DNA of 64,000 nt from the NCBI GenBank assembly GCA_902702965.1, contig CACRXP010000151.1:216952-280951 (forward strand), read 5' to 3'. Below, piece after piece: positions 37,669-48,800 of this stretch. The position numbers were made by a program, and so were the translations under genes. The notes beneath the pieces are model-generated. The model saw nothing but the letters and a program-made list of their open reading frames with translations. It made no database searches and was not told where the DNA came from. Source of the stretch: Spirometra erinaceieuropaei. Lineage: Eukaryota > Platyhelminthes > Cestoda > Diphyllobothriidea > Diphyllobothriidae. Positions within the stretch are counted from its first letter, which is position 1. Each line of letters starts with the position of its first letter.

Positions 37669-37680
37669 AAATTCAAATAT
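37669..37680 (+). repeat. Target-site duplication, right copy
   Basis: Exact AAATTCAAATAT partner of 37244-37255, directly followed by the continuing MITE A5 sequence. Confidence 0.85.
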
Positions 37681-38060
37681 ATTTTAGAGAAAAAATAAAA
37701 CAGGCTTCCTTTCAATCTTTGGATAGAGAGCCGCATTTTCTTTATATTTTACACTCGAAGAATGTATATAATTAGGTTTTAAAACGTTTTCAAACTGCTA
37801 AATAATTTGGAGCCCGACCAGTCGTTGCATTAGCACTACGTGATATCAGTCTACAAGGTGTATGTGTTCCACGTAAAGAAAATCACATATTCTTCTATGC
37901 CCATCAAAAGATATCTTATAGATTTTATAAAATTTTGTAATGGATGCGGACTATGTCGCACATTTCATGATGAGCAGCCGTAAACGGACAGATGAGATGC
38001 CATATGAATTAACATTGCGCGGTCTTTTAAAATCCCAGTAGACGCCCTTTGCCAAAACCT

Positions 38061-41000
38061 TCTAAATAAGACAGGTCTGGGAACAACCGACTCAAGTTGA
38101 GGTTTTTTATAAACTCATTCAAAGGTGAGACCGTAATGCCAAAGCAAAGGTCGTTTGCAGCGATGGTCTGCGAAGAATGGATTCATATGCAGATGAATGA
38201 CCCTTTTTATAAAGTTCCCCAAAGGGCGCTTTACTAGGATATTATGCTGAAACACGTCCCATTGATTCATGATCATATAACCCAAATAAGCATATGAAGC
38301 ATTCAAACCACTTGAATTATTCATTTTTCTTTATACTATGTTGTCTAAAACAGTTAATATTTGATTCTATTTCTGCGATCCATTATTAGTCTCTGGTTTT
38401 GTAGCAGCTTTTGCACTAATGTTCACGCAGACGTAGATGACAGTTCACACAAGCCAGGACAATTAATCAGGTGGACAGTGATAATGTTTTATTGTAACTT
38501 CCGAAAACGGAAAGTGCTTATGCGAGAACAACGACCATATCGAGACAAGAATGTGGATCAGGTTGCTTATATACGACAATCTTTTCCCGTTCGTTCACCG
38601 TATTCTCGGCCGTTAATTAAGGGAAGGAAAAGAATAAATAATTTGCGGCGCATAACTGGATTTGCAAACAAGACGTTAAGCGTCTTTATAAAAATTTTCA
38701 ACCGCAAACAAAAAACCACTTTGTCATCATTTTTAAGCAAATTTAATGATTTTGCATACATTTAGGCTGCATCCGACAATAATGGATGCACTGTACAGTT
38801 CTCATATGATCACCGAAATATCTATTTGGTATCTGAAGCTGAGCTCGTCACTTCTCGAAATTGCAAATTAACAGACACCAATCGCCGAAGGAAATTATTT
38901 CTGCGAGAAGGCCACAATGAATACGCTCCTGACCAGCTGTAAAACATATATTCAGTTATCCTTCGAGGAAATGTTTTTTGATGTAATTTGCTAAGAAATG
39001 GCCAAGGTTTCCTCTCTCTCCAAATTAAACTGAAAGGGAGAATGTTAAAAATGCTTCTCGTTAATGCTCTTCTCCAACGGATGTCATCCGTTTTGCGGCT
39101 GCATAGAGTAAAATTACTTTTCGCGTTATATTACAGCCGTTTTAATTATAATTAATTGTTTTCGCTTATTGCACTGCGATTATAAATGCACCGAATAATG
39201 GCCACATGAGTGTTAAAATACTGTTTAAAGTATGGACTTTCTGCCTTTCCGTTTCTAAGTCACGCATTTGCAGAGACTTGACCGAAAAAAATCTAAAATC
39301 GTCGATTAATAATGGGAATTTTGACTGCTGCTTTTGGCGTGCTCCCATTCCCCTGAAAATGCAAGCGTGCTAAAAAAATTACTGCGTCTTGGTGTAATTA
39401 CTTATTTCTGAGAAAAAATTCAATGATCTGCATATTAGAATTTTCAAGGAAAAAAGTTAAGCCTACTCCAAAATGACCTGCTTACTTGCTCTTTGACACA
39501 AATGTCATTTGTTGTCTTAGGATTGTTTTAAGTCGTTGGAGGTTATTTCATCAAATATGCCCAATTTGTGTTATTGCGTCCCCCTATAGAATCACACGCA
39601 GCTGCTCAACCCAATTAATCTAGGGGAGTTAACAGCATAGGCAATCGCCTGTCGACTTCCGCTAAAACCAGAAGCTTTTCCCTTGAACAACTGTCTTGAA
39701 ATTATATTCTTCGCAGGCCAAATACTTCCCACGAACAACTTAGGCAAATAGTCGGGACTTTCAGCCTTCAAAATGTCCCAGACTGGCAATTTAAAATCCA
39801 CGCAGCACGTTTCATAAGTCACAAATCTGCTGCAATTAACATTTAGTTACTGAAATTAGCCAAGTCTGTTTAAAGGCTCGAAAGGGACGGATCGTCCTTC
39901 AGACATTACGAGTTTTGTTTTTCCTAAACAAAAGTTAACTTTACTGAGCCATAGACGCTACGACCCACCTGCATAGTCAGAATCCCCGCTACTTCCTGAT
40001 GCCTTTAAGATTCAGCCGCTAGAACAGTGCCATTGGTACCTACCTGAGGTATTATTAAGATTAGATTGAGTTATCAACGCTCCACATATTAAAAGACTTA
40101 ACCGTATTCCTGGAATTGTTGTTAATATTTTAGCTAGTTTCCCGCTCTTGCTGCTGCATGATGAAAATTCTGGGGGTCAGGATCCTCCGTTAGCCCTGCA
40201 CACTTTAAATTTGTTTATAATATAAGCTGTAGGTATAAATATTTAGTGGGAAGCACTTTGGGAGACAGGGCCGAAACGAAACTCTAAAGGATTAAATTTC
40301 GAAAGCATAATGAATACTTCGGAGACTTCCACATTTTGCGGGATAGCCGCACATTACCCATTCTGCCATCGGTAGTTCTACTAGCAGTGTAATTTCAAAT
40401 GACAGTGGATCCACAACGTGAGGGTTTATTGTTGCTTCACCATAATTATGGGTTTTTGAAAAATTAAGACAAAATTTTGCATAAAATTTTATTAGTATAA
40501 GGAAACGTCCTTCTTACGAGACAGATTGCAAAAACATTCATCCCAGCGTTGTGCAAAAATACCACCCATAAATGCTTATTCTTATCTGCTTTTCTATTCG
40601 CTGACCTATAGGTGCGCTTCTTTCTTATTGGCTGCTCATTCGACTATGCGCTATAAAATGCGTTCTTCCGATAACTGGAGAGCTTTTGAAAAATAGAGCA
40701 AAGGTAATCAACTGTTTTCTCCTTGCATTTGTAACTGTAAAATTCGAAGCTGTTAAGTAGTAAAATATTTTGACTGATATCATTTCCGTTCATCTATGTT
40801 TTGTTTTCATGTGTCAGCAAGTAATTATCTTGACAAAAATAAAATTACTACGATACGGTTCATCTGAAAATTTAATATATACATATTAAAAAAGGTTCCA
40901 CGGACTTATCTAGTCCGGCATGTGGAATTTCACGTTCATCACGCCGATTTGCCTTAAGACGACATTCATTGTGAAAATTAAATTCAACGCACTAAAGTGT

Positions 41001-41340
41001 TTTAGGTTGTATTAAGAAGCAGACTTCCGTGGAATGAGGTGCCATGGCATTGCGAAAAGTATCAAAATTGATGTGGGGGTTGTGAGATTCAGTTATGGCT
41101 CCCTGTACAAGCGGAGAGGGCGAATCATATGCCATAACAGCAGCTGTCAGTCATGCTCGGAAATAAAGAATGAGACCGATTTTTCATCCTCCCTGGCACA
41201 GCGTGCCTTAACTAAAACCTTCATTCCCACCTTATCCTTCTTACTTATCGTAACACGTTGCCCACCCCCATTCTTCGAATCGCTTATTATAGATGTAAAT
41301 TCTGTGCCAAACTCCACCTCTCACTACTAATTTCGTCTGG
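38061..41340. other. No confident gene; two open frames noted
   Basis: The plus frame 38361-38765 (134 codons) has a hydrophobic N-terminus and a basic body with a GRKR site (residues 89-92), but it begins at TTG, not ATG, and lies in AT-rich DNA. It could be chance. The minus frame at 39592-39822 is described as a candidate exon. Nothing else is recognised. Confidence 0.4.
39592..39783 (-). CDS. Candidate terminal exon, unknown product
   Basis: Minus strand: a possible acceptor (ttttaaattgccag) is followed by an open frame to a TGA at about 39594. It reads WDILKAESPDYLPKLFVGSI and, after a gap, FSGSRQAIAYAVNSPRLIGL, with a mixed, protein-like composition. No domain is recognised. There is no second supporting exon nearby, so this is weak. 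Confidence 0.25.
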   Translation of the reverse strand, partial: VWDILKAESPDYLPKLFVGSIWPAKNIISRQLFKGKASGFSGSRQAIAYAVNSPRLIGLSSCV

Positions 41341-41490
41341 TGACAGGTCGCTGCATCCAGTATGAAATAGCAAGAACATCGCAGATAAAGGTTGTCTGCG
41401 AGTGTCTCTGATGATGGATTCAAGTGGGGATCCGACACGTCAGGCAAATAAATTTCTTGTTCCAGTGATCGCATCTTCATCTTCTGAATA
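41341..41490 (+). repeat. Penelope-type terminal repeat fragment
   Basis: Solo fragment with a hammerhead-like motif (listed separately) followed by aaataaatttcttgttccag, then tgatcgcatcttcatcttc. The last part matches the 5' flank of PLE2 at 48780-48800 (cccagtgatcgcgcattc, atcttc), tying it to the same group of elements. Confidence 0.65.
41403..41446 (+). ncRNA. Hammerhead ribozyme, one core base mutated
   Basis: In order: TGTCT (stem I, 41403-41407), CTGATGA (41408-41414), GGAT (41416-41419) pairing with ATCC (41430-41433) as stem II, GACA (41434-41437) where GAAA is expected, CGTC (41438-41441) with the GUC cleavage triplet, then AGGCA (41442-41446), which pairs with TGTCT (one G-U). Every part of a type I hammerhead is in place except one A-to-C change in the GAAA box, which should abolish cleavage. 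The layout is that reported for Penelope-like elements. Confidence 0.75.
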
Positions 41491-43825
41491 GCAAGAACCC
41501 TACTAGTTTCTCATTACATCATCCCGGAATTCACGCTGCCTCAGTTGTACACGTATACAGTCCGACTGTTAACAAATGCACAAAATCCGGGCAATTAAAT
41601 AAAAAAAGAGCGAAAGGCGATCCCAGGGATCAGTTGCTCATTTACTTTAGAAGTTAGACTCTCAAGCGCGTGTTCGAAATGTTGAATGAATGAGAATCTT
41701 GTCTTGGAGGTCGCCTTCCTCTTTTCTTTGACATGTGTTTTTAAAAACTATGTTAGGAAAGCTTGAAATCCATATGATATGCACAGAAAAAACTACTATC
41801 CAATTAAAATTTTAAAGTCCAATTCTGAATCATATTGCTTGTGCAGGCTGTTGGCTTTTTATGTTCTTGCCTTCAAGAAGATGGAGAGGCGTCACGTGTT
41901 TAAATTTGCCATAATTTCGGTGTGCTCCTTCGCTTGTTCAATTTCTGGAAATAAGAAATCATTTCTAAACTCTGACCAGAGTTAGAAATTTGCGTTCCAT
42001 ACGGTCCAAAACTCAACTAGCGCTAAGTCCACTTTAGAAATAAACCAAGTCCGAGTATAGTTGGATGACAACGTCATTATTATTTGGTCTATCAGTGCCA
42101 AATCGTCTAATGTGCGTTACAAAAGTGTAGTGGCTGTGAGCGGTTGTGATAAGCAGCAAAAAATCCAACGTTTCCCCTGGGTTTTGCAAGAGTAATCTTT
42201 TGAACAGAAGAGTATCAAAGTTTGAGTAGTACGTATAAGCCAGCAGCCGTTGAAATGAAAAAAACTGCATTAGGATTTTTAAAAAATGTAGTTGCAGATA
42301 TGGTGATTTTTGCGATCGAAATCCCACAGGCTTCTAATGTGGTCTGCCTACAAATAGAAGAATAAAAAGATCAAAAATAATTTGATGCATATTGCGTCAT
42401 GTTAAATGACGACAGAACACAATTCTTAAGTTGTTTTTGAAGCCGAACGTAATGTGCCAGAGATAAAATCAATATTCTTAAGTGATCTTGAAACACAAAA
42501 TGATCACAGAGAAAGTGTGACCCAAAATGTAATCTTTGCACCGCCTTAAACTTGAAGAAAAAGCTAGAATGCAAAACTACTGCAGAAGCAAATTGTCTTA
42601 TTTCTGCAACTGCTTAAAAGAAAATGCTGCAATTTGTTTGCTTTCCGCACAGGCCTGAGGAACTGTCTAGTAATCGTAAAACACTTGTTTCATAAATTTT
42701 AAATAATTCTAATAACAAATGTTTAAAGTTCTCAAGCATGCCAGCAATTTCAAATACGGACAAAGGAATGGATGATTTCCAACTAACAGGAAAGATGTCG
42801 ATACAAATTGCCCTACACTGTCAACGGCAAAAACCGTGATATAAAGGACTGCTTTTCTGCCTGGTTAGAAGTTTGCATCTATCAAGATGCAATACAATGT
42901 CTATTATGCATCTTGATAAGAGCGTCTTCGGCAGATTATTTATAGAAAATGACAAAAAGAAAGACGCCTCTTTACGTGTATGTTTAGAAGAAATGATGCA
43001 TAAGATTGCAAGGCAGTTTTTCATTTGTGAAATTTGCCCTATATATCAATAGATAATTAATTTTCAAGTAACCAAAGACAAATCTTCGCGTGTAAAATTT
43101 CTAAAAGTGTACAACCGAGCTCCACCAATCTAATGTAAGGATGGCTCATGCCGTCTTTGGAGAACTAAAAGGTTAATTGGGGCTAATTATTAGGTTGTTG
43201 AAGGAATTATTTTCAAAATCGGACTCCAGACTTTTCCATACTAAATATGTTTGAAAAAATTAAACTTCTTCCTTTTATTAGTCTTTTTTATGAAATAAAT
43301 AGTGTTATATGGTAAGGTGACCAAATGCATTTGACTATATAATGCACTTTCCAGATGGCGGAACCAAACAATGGAAGACATTATAACCAGAAAGAGCAAA
43401 CAAGTAACCCTTCTGAAACTGCTGCCGCTTGAAGTACAGCGTCCACCCACAACAATACATTCCGCTTGTTCCTGTACTCTCTTTACTGCGAGTTAATTTA
43501 AGGAGTACTGACCACCAATAACAATGGGCATTTCCTCTGCCTTTATTGTTAAGAGCTGTTTTCAATGCTTGTGACTGCTGGTCAACGCCTAAACGTGCAG
43601 AAATACAGAGAGAAACTTAGCAATAGTCGATTTGCTTATTCTAGGTCGACTTCAGCGGCGTGCATTTAAGAATACTATTTATTCTCTAAGGTAACAAAGC
43701 GCTCCGATTTCAGAAGCAGTCTGGTTCAATTTGAAAGCGAAATAGTGACAGCCCGTTGGTTTCCAGTCACTTCCTATATTAACTTTTTACGTTTTTCTTT
43801 CTTACCACCTGGTTTTTCATTAGCA
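41491..43825. other. No gene seen
   Basis: AT-rich, with short open frames on both strands lacking domains. Confidence 0.5.
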
Positions 43826-44098
43826 ATGAATCGCGACCACCTTACCCTGATCGTGCTCGTTGGCGCTTCCTTGGGCCTGCTGAGAAGTGCGGAAGGGAGC
43901 AAAATTGCCGCACCTGATTGGTCGGTCGGCGTGGGCACCACCAACAGTAAGGCGGAAATATGCAGTCTCAGTCGTCGGCTCCAAATTTTAAAAGAGATCC
44001 AGTTTCTCTCAAGATACTTGGACATCTGCTCTGACAGCACCTCCTTCGACGGCAAGACAAGAAAACGTTCCCCTGAACCCCTCTGGGTCGTGGAATGA
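43826..44098 (+). CDS. Putative small secreted protein with a basic cleavage site
   Basis: Complete ATG-to-TGA frame of 90 codons in a locally GC-rich block. Residues 1-24 look like a signal peptide: a charged start MNRDH, a hydrophobic core LTLIVLVGASLGLL, and small residues before a likely cut after AEG. The mature part (25-90) has only two cysteines (46 and 68), 21 residues apart, around a helical-looking stretch, and an RKR site at 79-81 followed by a nine-residue tail SPEPLWVVE. That layout fits a peptide-hormone precursor or a small secreted effector, but no family is recognised. The frame extends upstream without stops to 43745; the internal ATG is chosen because the signal peptide starts there. 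Splicing cannot be excluded. An opposite-strand frame (43774-44055) is treated as a shadow. Confidence 0.5.
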   Translation: MNRDHLTLIVLVGASLGLLRSAEGSKIAAPDWSVGVGTTNSKAEICSLSRRLQILKEIQFLSRYLDICSDSTSFDGKTRKRSPEPLWVVE

Positions 44099-45865
44099 TC
44101 GACGAAAAGATAATGAGTTCCCTTTTGTTCTATTTCTGTTTTAGAGGAATTTTAATTTGAAACCTAACAACTCTGCTGGGATTACCGAAAATATATCGAT
44201 CCCATATTCTATTTCAGTCGCCTTATATGATAAAGGATGAATGCGTACGGGGTTCGTCAAAAGTCTTAATCTGGTATAGTACGATTTTCATAAAAGGGCC
44301 CCTTCCAAGTTTGGTAAACCACAAGATGAAAGCATGAGCAAAACAACGGAAAACTGTTGGGAGCCAATTAAAAAGCCGGTTAACTATTAATTATGCGGTT
44401 TGCTGTTTTCACTGCTATTTCTCTCAAATTGACGATGAAAGTTAAAAACAGTCTTATGTTTGAGATGTTAAGATGAGCTTCAGTTAAGCGATAATGAAGA
44501 CCCAGAATATTAAGTAAACTTGGATGAATTGAACCAAGGGCTTTTTAGAAATACTAGTATAAACGTGAAATGTTAATCCTTTGCAGTCAGGCTTCTCATA
44601 ACTAGGCGAGACTACATCCGCTGACAGCACGGCGTCGAACATTAGCGAGTACCAATAAGTTTAAAAGGTAAGAACTAGATTTTAATGGTTTGCACGTGAA
44701 TAATACAAGTGTGAAGGACGCCTGTACCATAAGATGCTACTTTTTGGGCACTACCTAGTACTTCTGACCTTCGACAGACAGTGATGACTGAAAGCGCCCG
44801 CTGGATTGGTGAGACTTGTTGGGGCAGCTTAAAATGGCTTAGTAGCAGTTCTCAGCTTGGAGCAAAATTGGACATGTCCCAAGGGTAAATGTAAAGCTTT
44901 CCTATTTAAAACTAAGGAAATGGTCTAAACCAGAAAATGCCTCTACCTGCTTGTTTACATTTAAACTACGACTGTGACTGTGCCGAAACGTAGCTTTCCA
45001 CAGCAATCCCTAAGTACAGACAAAAACAACCACATATAAGTGGTAAGTTTGGACCGGCGACTCTCTCAAGGGCGCTTTCAACCTCTAGTTAACCGACATT
45101 GGTCATTTTTCGCAAACATACTGAAATATAAGTTCGGCCTTAAACATTTGTACTTCCCGATAAATGGACTTTTAAAAGTAACGGTAGCTGTATTAAAACA
45201 CCGAATTTATGTGAAGCCATTGATAACGTGAACATAATGGAGGAAGGACAGGAATGATGAGCAGCATCAGTTATGGTGGAAGATGCGAGTTGTTAATTCT
45301 CAGGGAGAACAAGCTTTGAAAGACGGAAGGAGTGAACTGTTGCAGCTCAGTGGCGAAAGAGGACACTGGCGTCGTCGTTAGGCTCGACTTTGTCATGGCA
45401 GATACAGGAACTAGTAGACACTTCCATGCAGTGAAAAAGTTGCTAACCTCATGATAGACCACACGAATATTTGACGGTGTGGAAGTCCATACCTGTTCGC
45501 CGAAAGTCAGTACATAAATTAAAATCCTTGATTGACATCCACAGAATGTCCACTATCAAACAAACGGATCTGGAATTTGGTCGAATTAGATCTGGTTGTC
45601 TCCTGACTCAAGTTATTATAGAGGCTAACCTTCGCATGCAGGTTTTGATATGCACTTGGTCGTTCGGCTGGTGTATGAATGAAGTACAGGTTAGTCATAT
45701 GAGCAAATTGTTCATTAATTTGACGTGTACAATGTTTCTATCATGTCGACGATCTTAAAGTCTCTCCCAGGAAAGGAAGTTTGGGGAAGAACAGGTTGTC
45801 AATTGCAAAAATCCACTTCGGCGGTAACGTCCAAGGGGAGAAAGGGGTGTAACGTGGAGAAGTGG
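44099..45865. other. No gene seen
   Basis: The frames at 45471-45758 and 45725-46066 are partly explained by a retroelement end at 45866-45910. Nothing else is recognised. Confidence 0.45.
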
Positions 45866-45910
45866 ATTTATTGCACGACGTTTCAAATGACAAAATTAGT
45901 TCCTCAGCTC
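45866..45910 (-). ncRNA. Hammerhead-like remnant of a Penelope-type terminal repeat
   Basis: Minus strand: CTGAGGA (plus 45901-45907), a 16-base stretch where stem II should be, GAAACGTC (plus 45877-45884), then gtgcaataaatcc. The GAAACGTC plus AATAAAT pair matches the 41.4-kb motif. CTGAGGA fits the CUGANGA rule. Stem I and stem II do not pair well, so this is a decayed copy. Confidence 0.45.
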
Positions 45911-46773
45911 CAGTTTGTCTTGATGGACACAAAGGATTCGCGCTACGTCCCATATGACGTCACGTTCACTAATATCGGTCGATTCGGTCACTTAACACGG
46001 CAGGTGATAAATTCCTACATTTCGGCATATGTCTTCTCCATTATTGAAAGGAAACGTCCTTTTTGACCATAATTCTCGAGTTTTGTTATAGACGTGCCAT
46101 GGCTTTCTCGGTAAAAACTATTAAGCAGTCCTATCAGAGCACATCGACCAGTCAGCAAACTGTACTCCGCATCAGGATTAGTGAGTAGTAGGTATGGAAA
46201 TTTCTGTGTTACCCTGTCTGGGGTTTCCTTCGGTACTTAGTCCTACAGAAGCCACCGTTTAGTTTTTCTAAAAGAACATTTAAAAATTAAAAAAACCACA
46301 GACGTCTGTTATGGAGCAGCTTTTACCAGCCATTCTCCACGTTTAGATAAGTACTAAAATAGCATCGACACACCATCCACAGAAGTCCTACTTTCGGTAC
46401 ATTAATTTCGCCAATCTTAAGTTTTCCTTAAAATGGGACTTTAGGCAGCTGTCCAAAGGTTGATCTCAGTATAACAATAAAATTAAATCTTGACTTTAAA
46501 TACTAAAGTAAATACGAAGGGTAAATGTAATTGCCTTCACGTTCTCGTACAAATTCTTATTGCGGAATTGTGTCAACGGTGCACCAAAAACGGGTGTAAA
46601 ATTTTTGTCTGAAAAAACGTTCGAAGCAGGACGTCTATACACAGGACATAATGAAGGCCTCATGAACACCTCATGAGGCTGTTTGAATTCTGCCAACAAA
46701 CTTTCTTCACAGGACATAATTTATTAACACGGATGGAGGCGAATATGCGAGCCCCAGGTTCTTGTTGCTAAGA
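45911..46773. other. No gene seen
   Basis: AT-rich. A small perfect hairpin cctcatga/tcatgagg lies around 46656-46679. Confidence 0.45.
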
Positions 46774-46890
46774 CGATGGACGCGCGGTCACTGCGACAGT
46801 ACATGTTTTAGTCTGAGCTTTCGGTATCGTACAGGAGGCCAACGTCAGTGACTGCGAAAATGCGGCGTCAGAGGGCCAGTTTTTGTAGTC
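46774..46890 (+). repeat. PLE2 terminal repeat, 3' copy (inverted)
   Basis: Matches the reverse complement of about 48690-48800. Shared blocks are gcgacagtacatgt (with one change), ttagtctgagctttcgg, actgcg/aaaatgcggcgtc. The two copies flank PLE2 in opposite orientation. The minus strand of this copy keeps GAAAGCTCAGACT from a hammerhead but has lost a clear CTGATGA. Confidence 0.75.
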
Positions 46891-46969
46891 AAACTAAGAA
46901 GGGGGTAGGAGTGCAGGGGGTGGCGTTCGCGGCAGGGCTGAGTCTACGCCGTCTCAGGGCGGCGTGACT

Positions 46970-48690
46970 GCGTGCACCCTTGGATGGGAATTGGGTCTCG
47001 CCTCAGTCGCAGGAACGGAGCGCGTGATAGCAAGGGGGTATATCAACGTGTCTGTCAATGGGGTTGTTGTCGCAATCCCAGGCCTCCTGGAGTTCTCGCT
47101 CTGTCTTATTGCCTGGTGGTCTTACTCCAGGGTGTGAGTGGCGACCTAAGACAGTGAATCGCCTCTCCGGATTGCCCGTTTATGCTCCGTTATTCGCAAG
47201 CTATGCCGTCATCCGGTCTGTCCTCTATAATGAACAAGGACGGTCACGGCATATGATCTGGCAAACGACACCAGATTTTTCTCCTGCGTCTAATCGGTAC
47301 TTCATTTGCACGGTTTGTTGCGCATGGTCGCTGTAGAACGGTGAGCGATATTCACGTCCAGCTCTCCAGCGATACGTTCCGTTGCTTCTGATACATTCTT
47401 CATATATAGTAGAGGGTGCCAGAGTGTTGGCGGCTCTCCTCCGCTTGTGCGTCGTGTGTGCGTGCAGAGGCAGCGGCCGACGAAGCTGTTTGGGTATCCA
47501 TTCCTTGCCAGTTGGTCCCGAAGATGCCGTAGTTCTCATGCTCGTCCCTCCGGTTCCCTGCAATGCGTTTTTTTCTTTGGAAGAGTGCTCCTGACACAGC
47601 TGCGTTGATGCGCCATTGGGTGGGTAGTAAATCTGAGTCGTGTTAGTCTCCTATACACCAAGGTGTTGAGTTTGCCATTGGGTGGACGTGTCACGAGAAC
47701 GTCAGAGAAAGGCAGCTGTTCGGCATGCTATTGTCCCCTTGTGAACTGAGTGTAGGGGAAGATGCCGTTAAGCGGGTTTTGAAAGTCTGTCAGCCTGCTC
47801 CTTTCAATTATAACGAACTTGTCGTCTACTTATCAGCGCCAAAACGCAGGTTTATAGTGGTCGGAGGCCACTTTTGCTAGCTCCTGTAAGGGTAGTTTCG
47901 TAATCTGGCTGAATATTGGTGAACCCACTGGTGTAAATTTGATCTGCTCGTTTGTTCTGCCATTGAAGGCGAAAAAGGTTTTCTAGTAGAAAGCAAAAAG
48001 CTGCAGTAAATAGTCGATCTTAGAGGTCCGTTCGTTTCGTCGTAGTTCTCTTCTAGCCATTTGCGTAGAACGTTGAGTGTTAGGTCCGGTGGGATGCATG
48101 TGAATAGTGAAATCACGTCAAAGGACGCCAGAATTTAATCAGATCGCACAGCTTTTCCTCGTATTTCGGCCAGGAATTGGAAGGCCGAGTTGATGGTGGT
48201 TCTCGAGCCCTCTCGAAGACATTTAGGTTTTCGGGCTATTCATTTGGATAGATTGTAAGTGGTGCTGCATTTCAAGACAATGGTCGTTCGAGGGGGAACA
48301 ATGGGCTTGTAGATTTTGGGTAATCCATAAAATCGAGCCAGTGCCGTGTCCGTTGGTTCCATCTGTCGCCATTCGTCTAGCGATATCGCACGCTTTTGCC
48401 TGAGTCGGTTCAAGAGTCCGGTTAGTTGACCGATCGTCGATTTGGCTCGCGAGGAGGGCGTGGATTGGTAGGACTGTTGGCTGTCGATGAGGGCTTGTGC
48501 CTTCAGTTGTAATTGACGCGGTTAATCACGACGGTTGCTCTTCCTCTGCCGGCTGGCAGCAATATTATATCATTGTCCATTTTTTATTCCTTTATTTTTT
48601 CTATTTCTGCGGACGACATATTATTGTTGGACATGTTCGTCAGTAGTAGGGACGTGACTTTCTGGCTCATGGTGTGTTTAACCTCGTAAG
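46970..48690 (-). mobile_element. Penelope-like retroelement relic (PLE2)
   Basis: Minus-strand Penelope-type relic, more complete than PLE1 at the 5' side. In order: NDIILLPAGRGRATVVINR (about 48525-48585), matching the LPADKG block with Gly-Arg for Asp-Lys; DEWRQMEPTDTALARFYGLP and KIYKP (about 48315-48380); SFDVISLFT (about 48102-48128), motif A; a VDD box (47821-47829) in which the expected preceding tyrosine codon is the stop TAA; LPFSDVLVT (about 47691-47717); a weak GIY-YIG region (about 47200-47300); and NNPIDRHVDIPPCY (about 47045-47085), the typical domain end. Stops and frameshifts throughout. Inverted terminal repeats lie at 46774-46890 and 48690-48800. Confidence 0.88.
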
Positions 48691-48800
48691 TTGCGTTGGT
48701 TCGAAAAAACTCCCATCCGACGCCGCATTCTCCGAGTCTCTGATAATGGCCGAAAGCTCAGACTAATACATGTACTGTCCCAGTGATCGCGCATTCATCT
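48690..48800 (+). repeat. PLE2 terminal repeat, 5' copy, with hammerhead remnant
   Basis: Inverted partner of 46774-46890. On the plus strand it holds a collapsed hammerhead: AGTCT (48735-48739), CTGATAA (48740-48746, G-to-A in the core), a stem II reduced to TGGCC, GAAA (48752-48755), GCTC, then AGACT (48760-48764), which pairs perfectly with AGTCT. It is antisense to the PLE2 coding frame, as expected if the two ends are inverted. Confidence 0.65.

Larger units (their letters stand above)
37001..38060. mobile_element. Long-TIR MITE, family A, copy A5, interrupted by a nested insertion
   Basis: The left arm starts at CAGTGAATGACCGATCAC (37002) and runs to 37255. The element resumes at 37681 (attttagagaaaaaataaaa) and continues through the rest of the left arm to about 37756 and the spacer (atcagtctacaaggtg, atggatgcggactatg) to about 38060. 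The right arm is missing. The 413-bp gap is the family B retroposon, with a duplicated 12-base target. Confidence 0.8.

Noticed and set aside
38361..38765. 134-codon frame with hydrophobic start and a GRKR site, neuropeptide-like
   Set aside because: No ATG at the start, AT-rich composition, no repeated peptide; chance not excluded.
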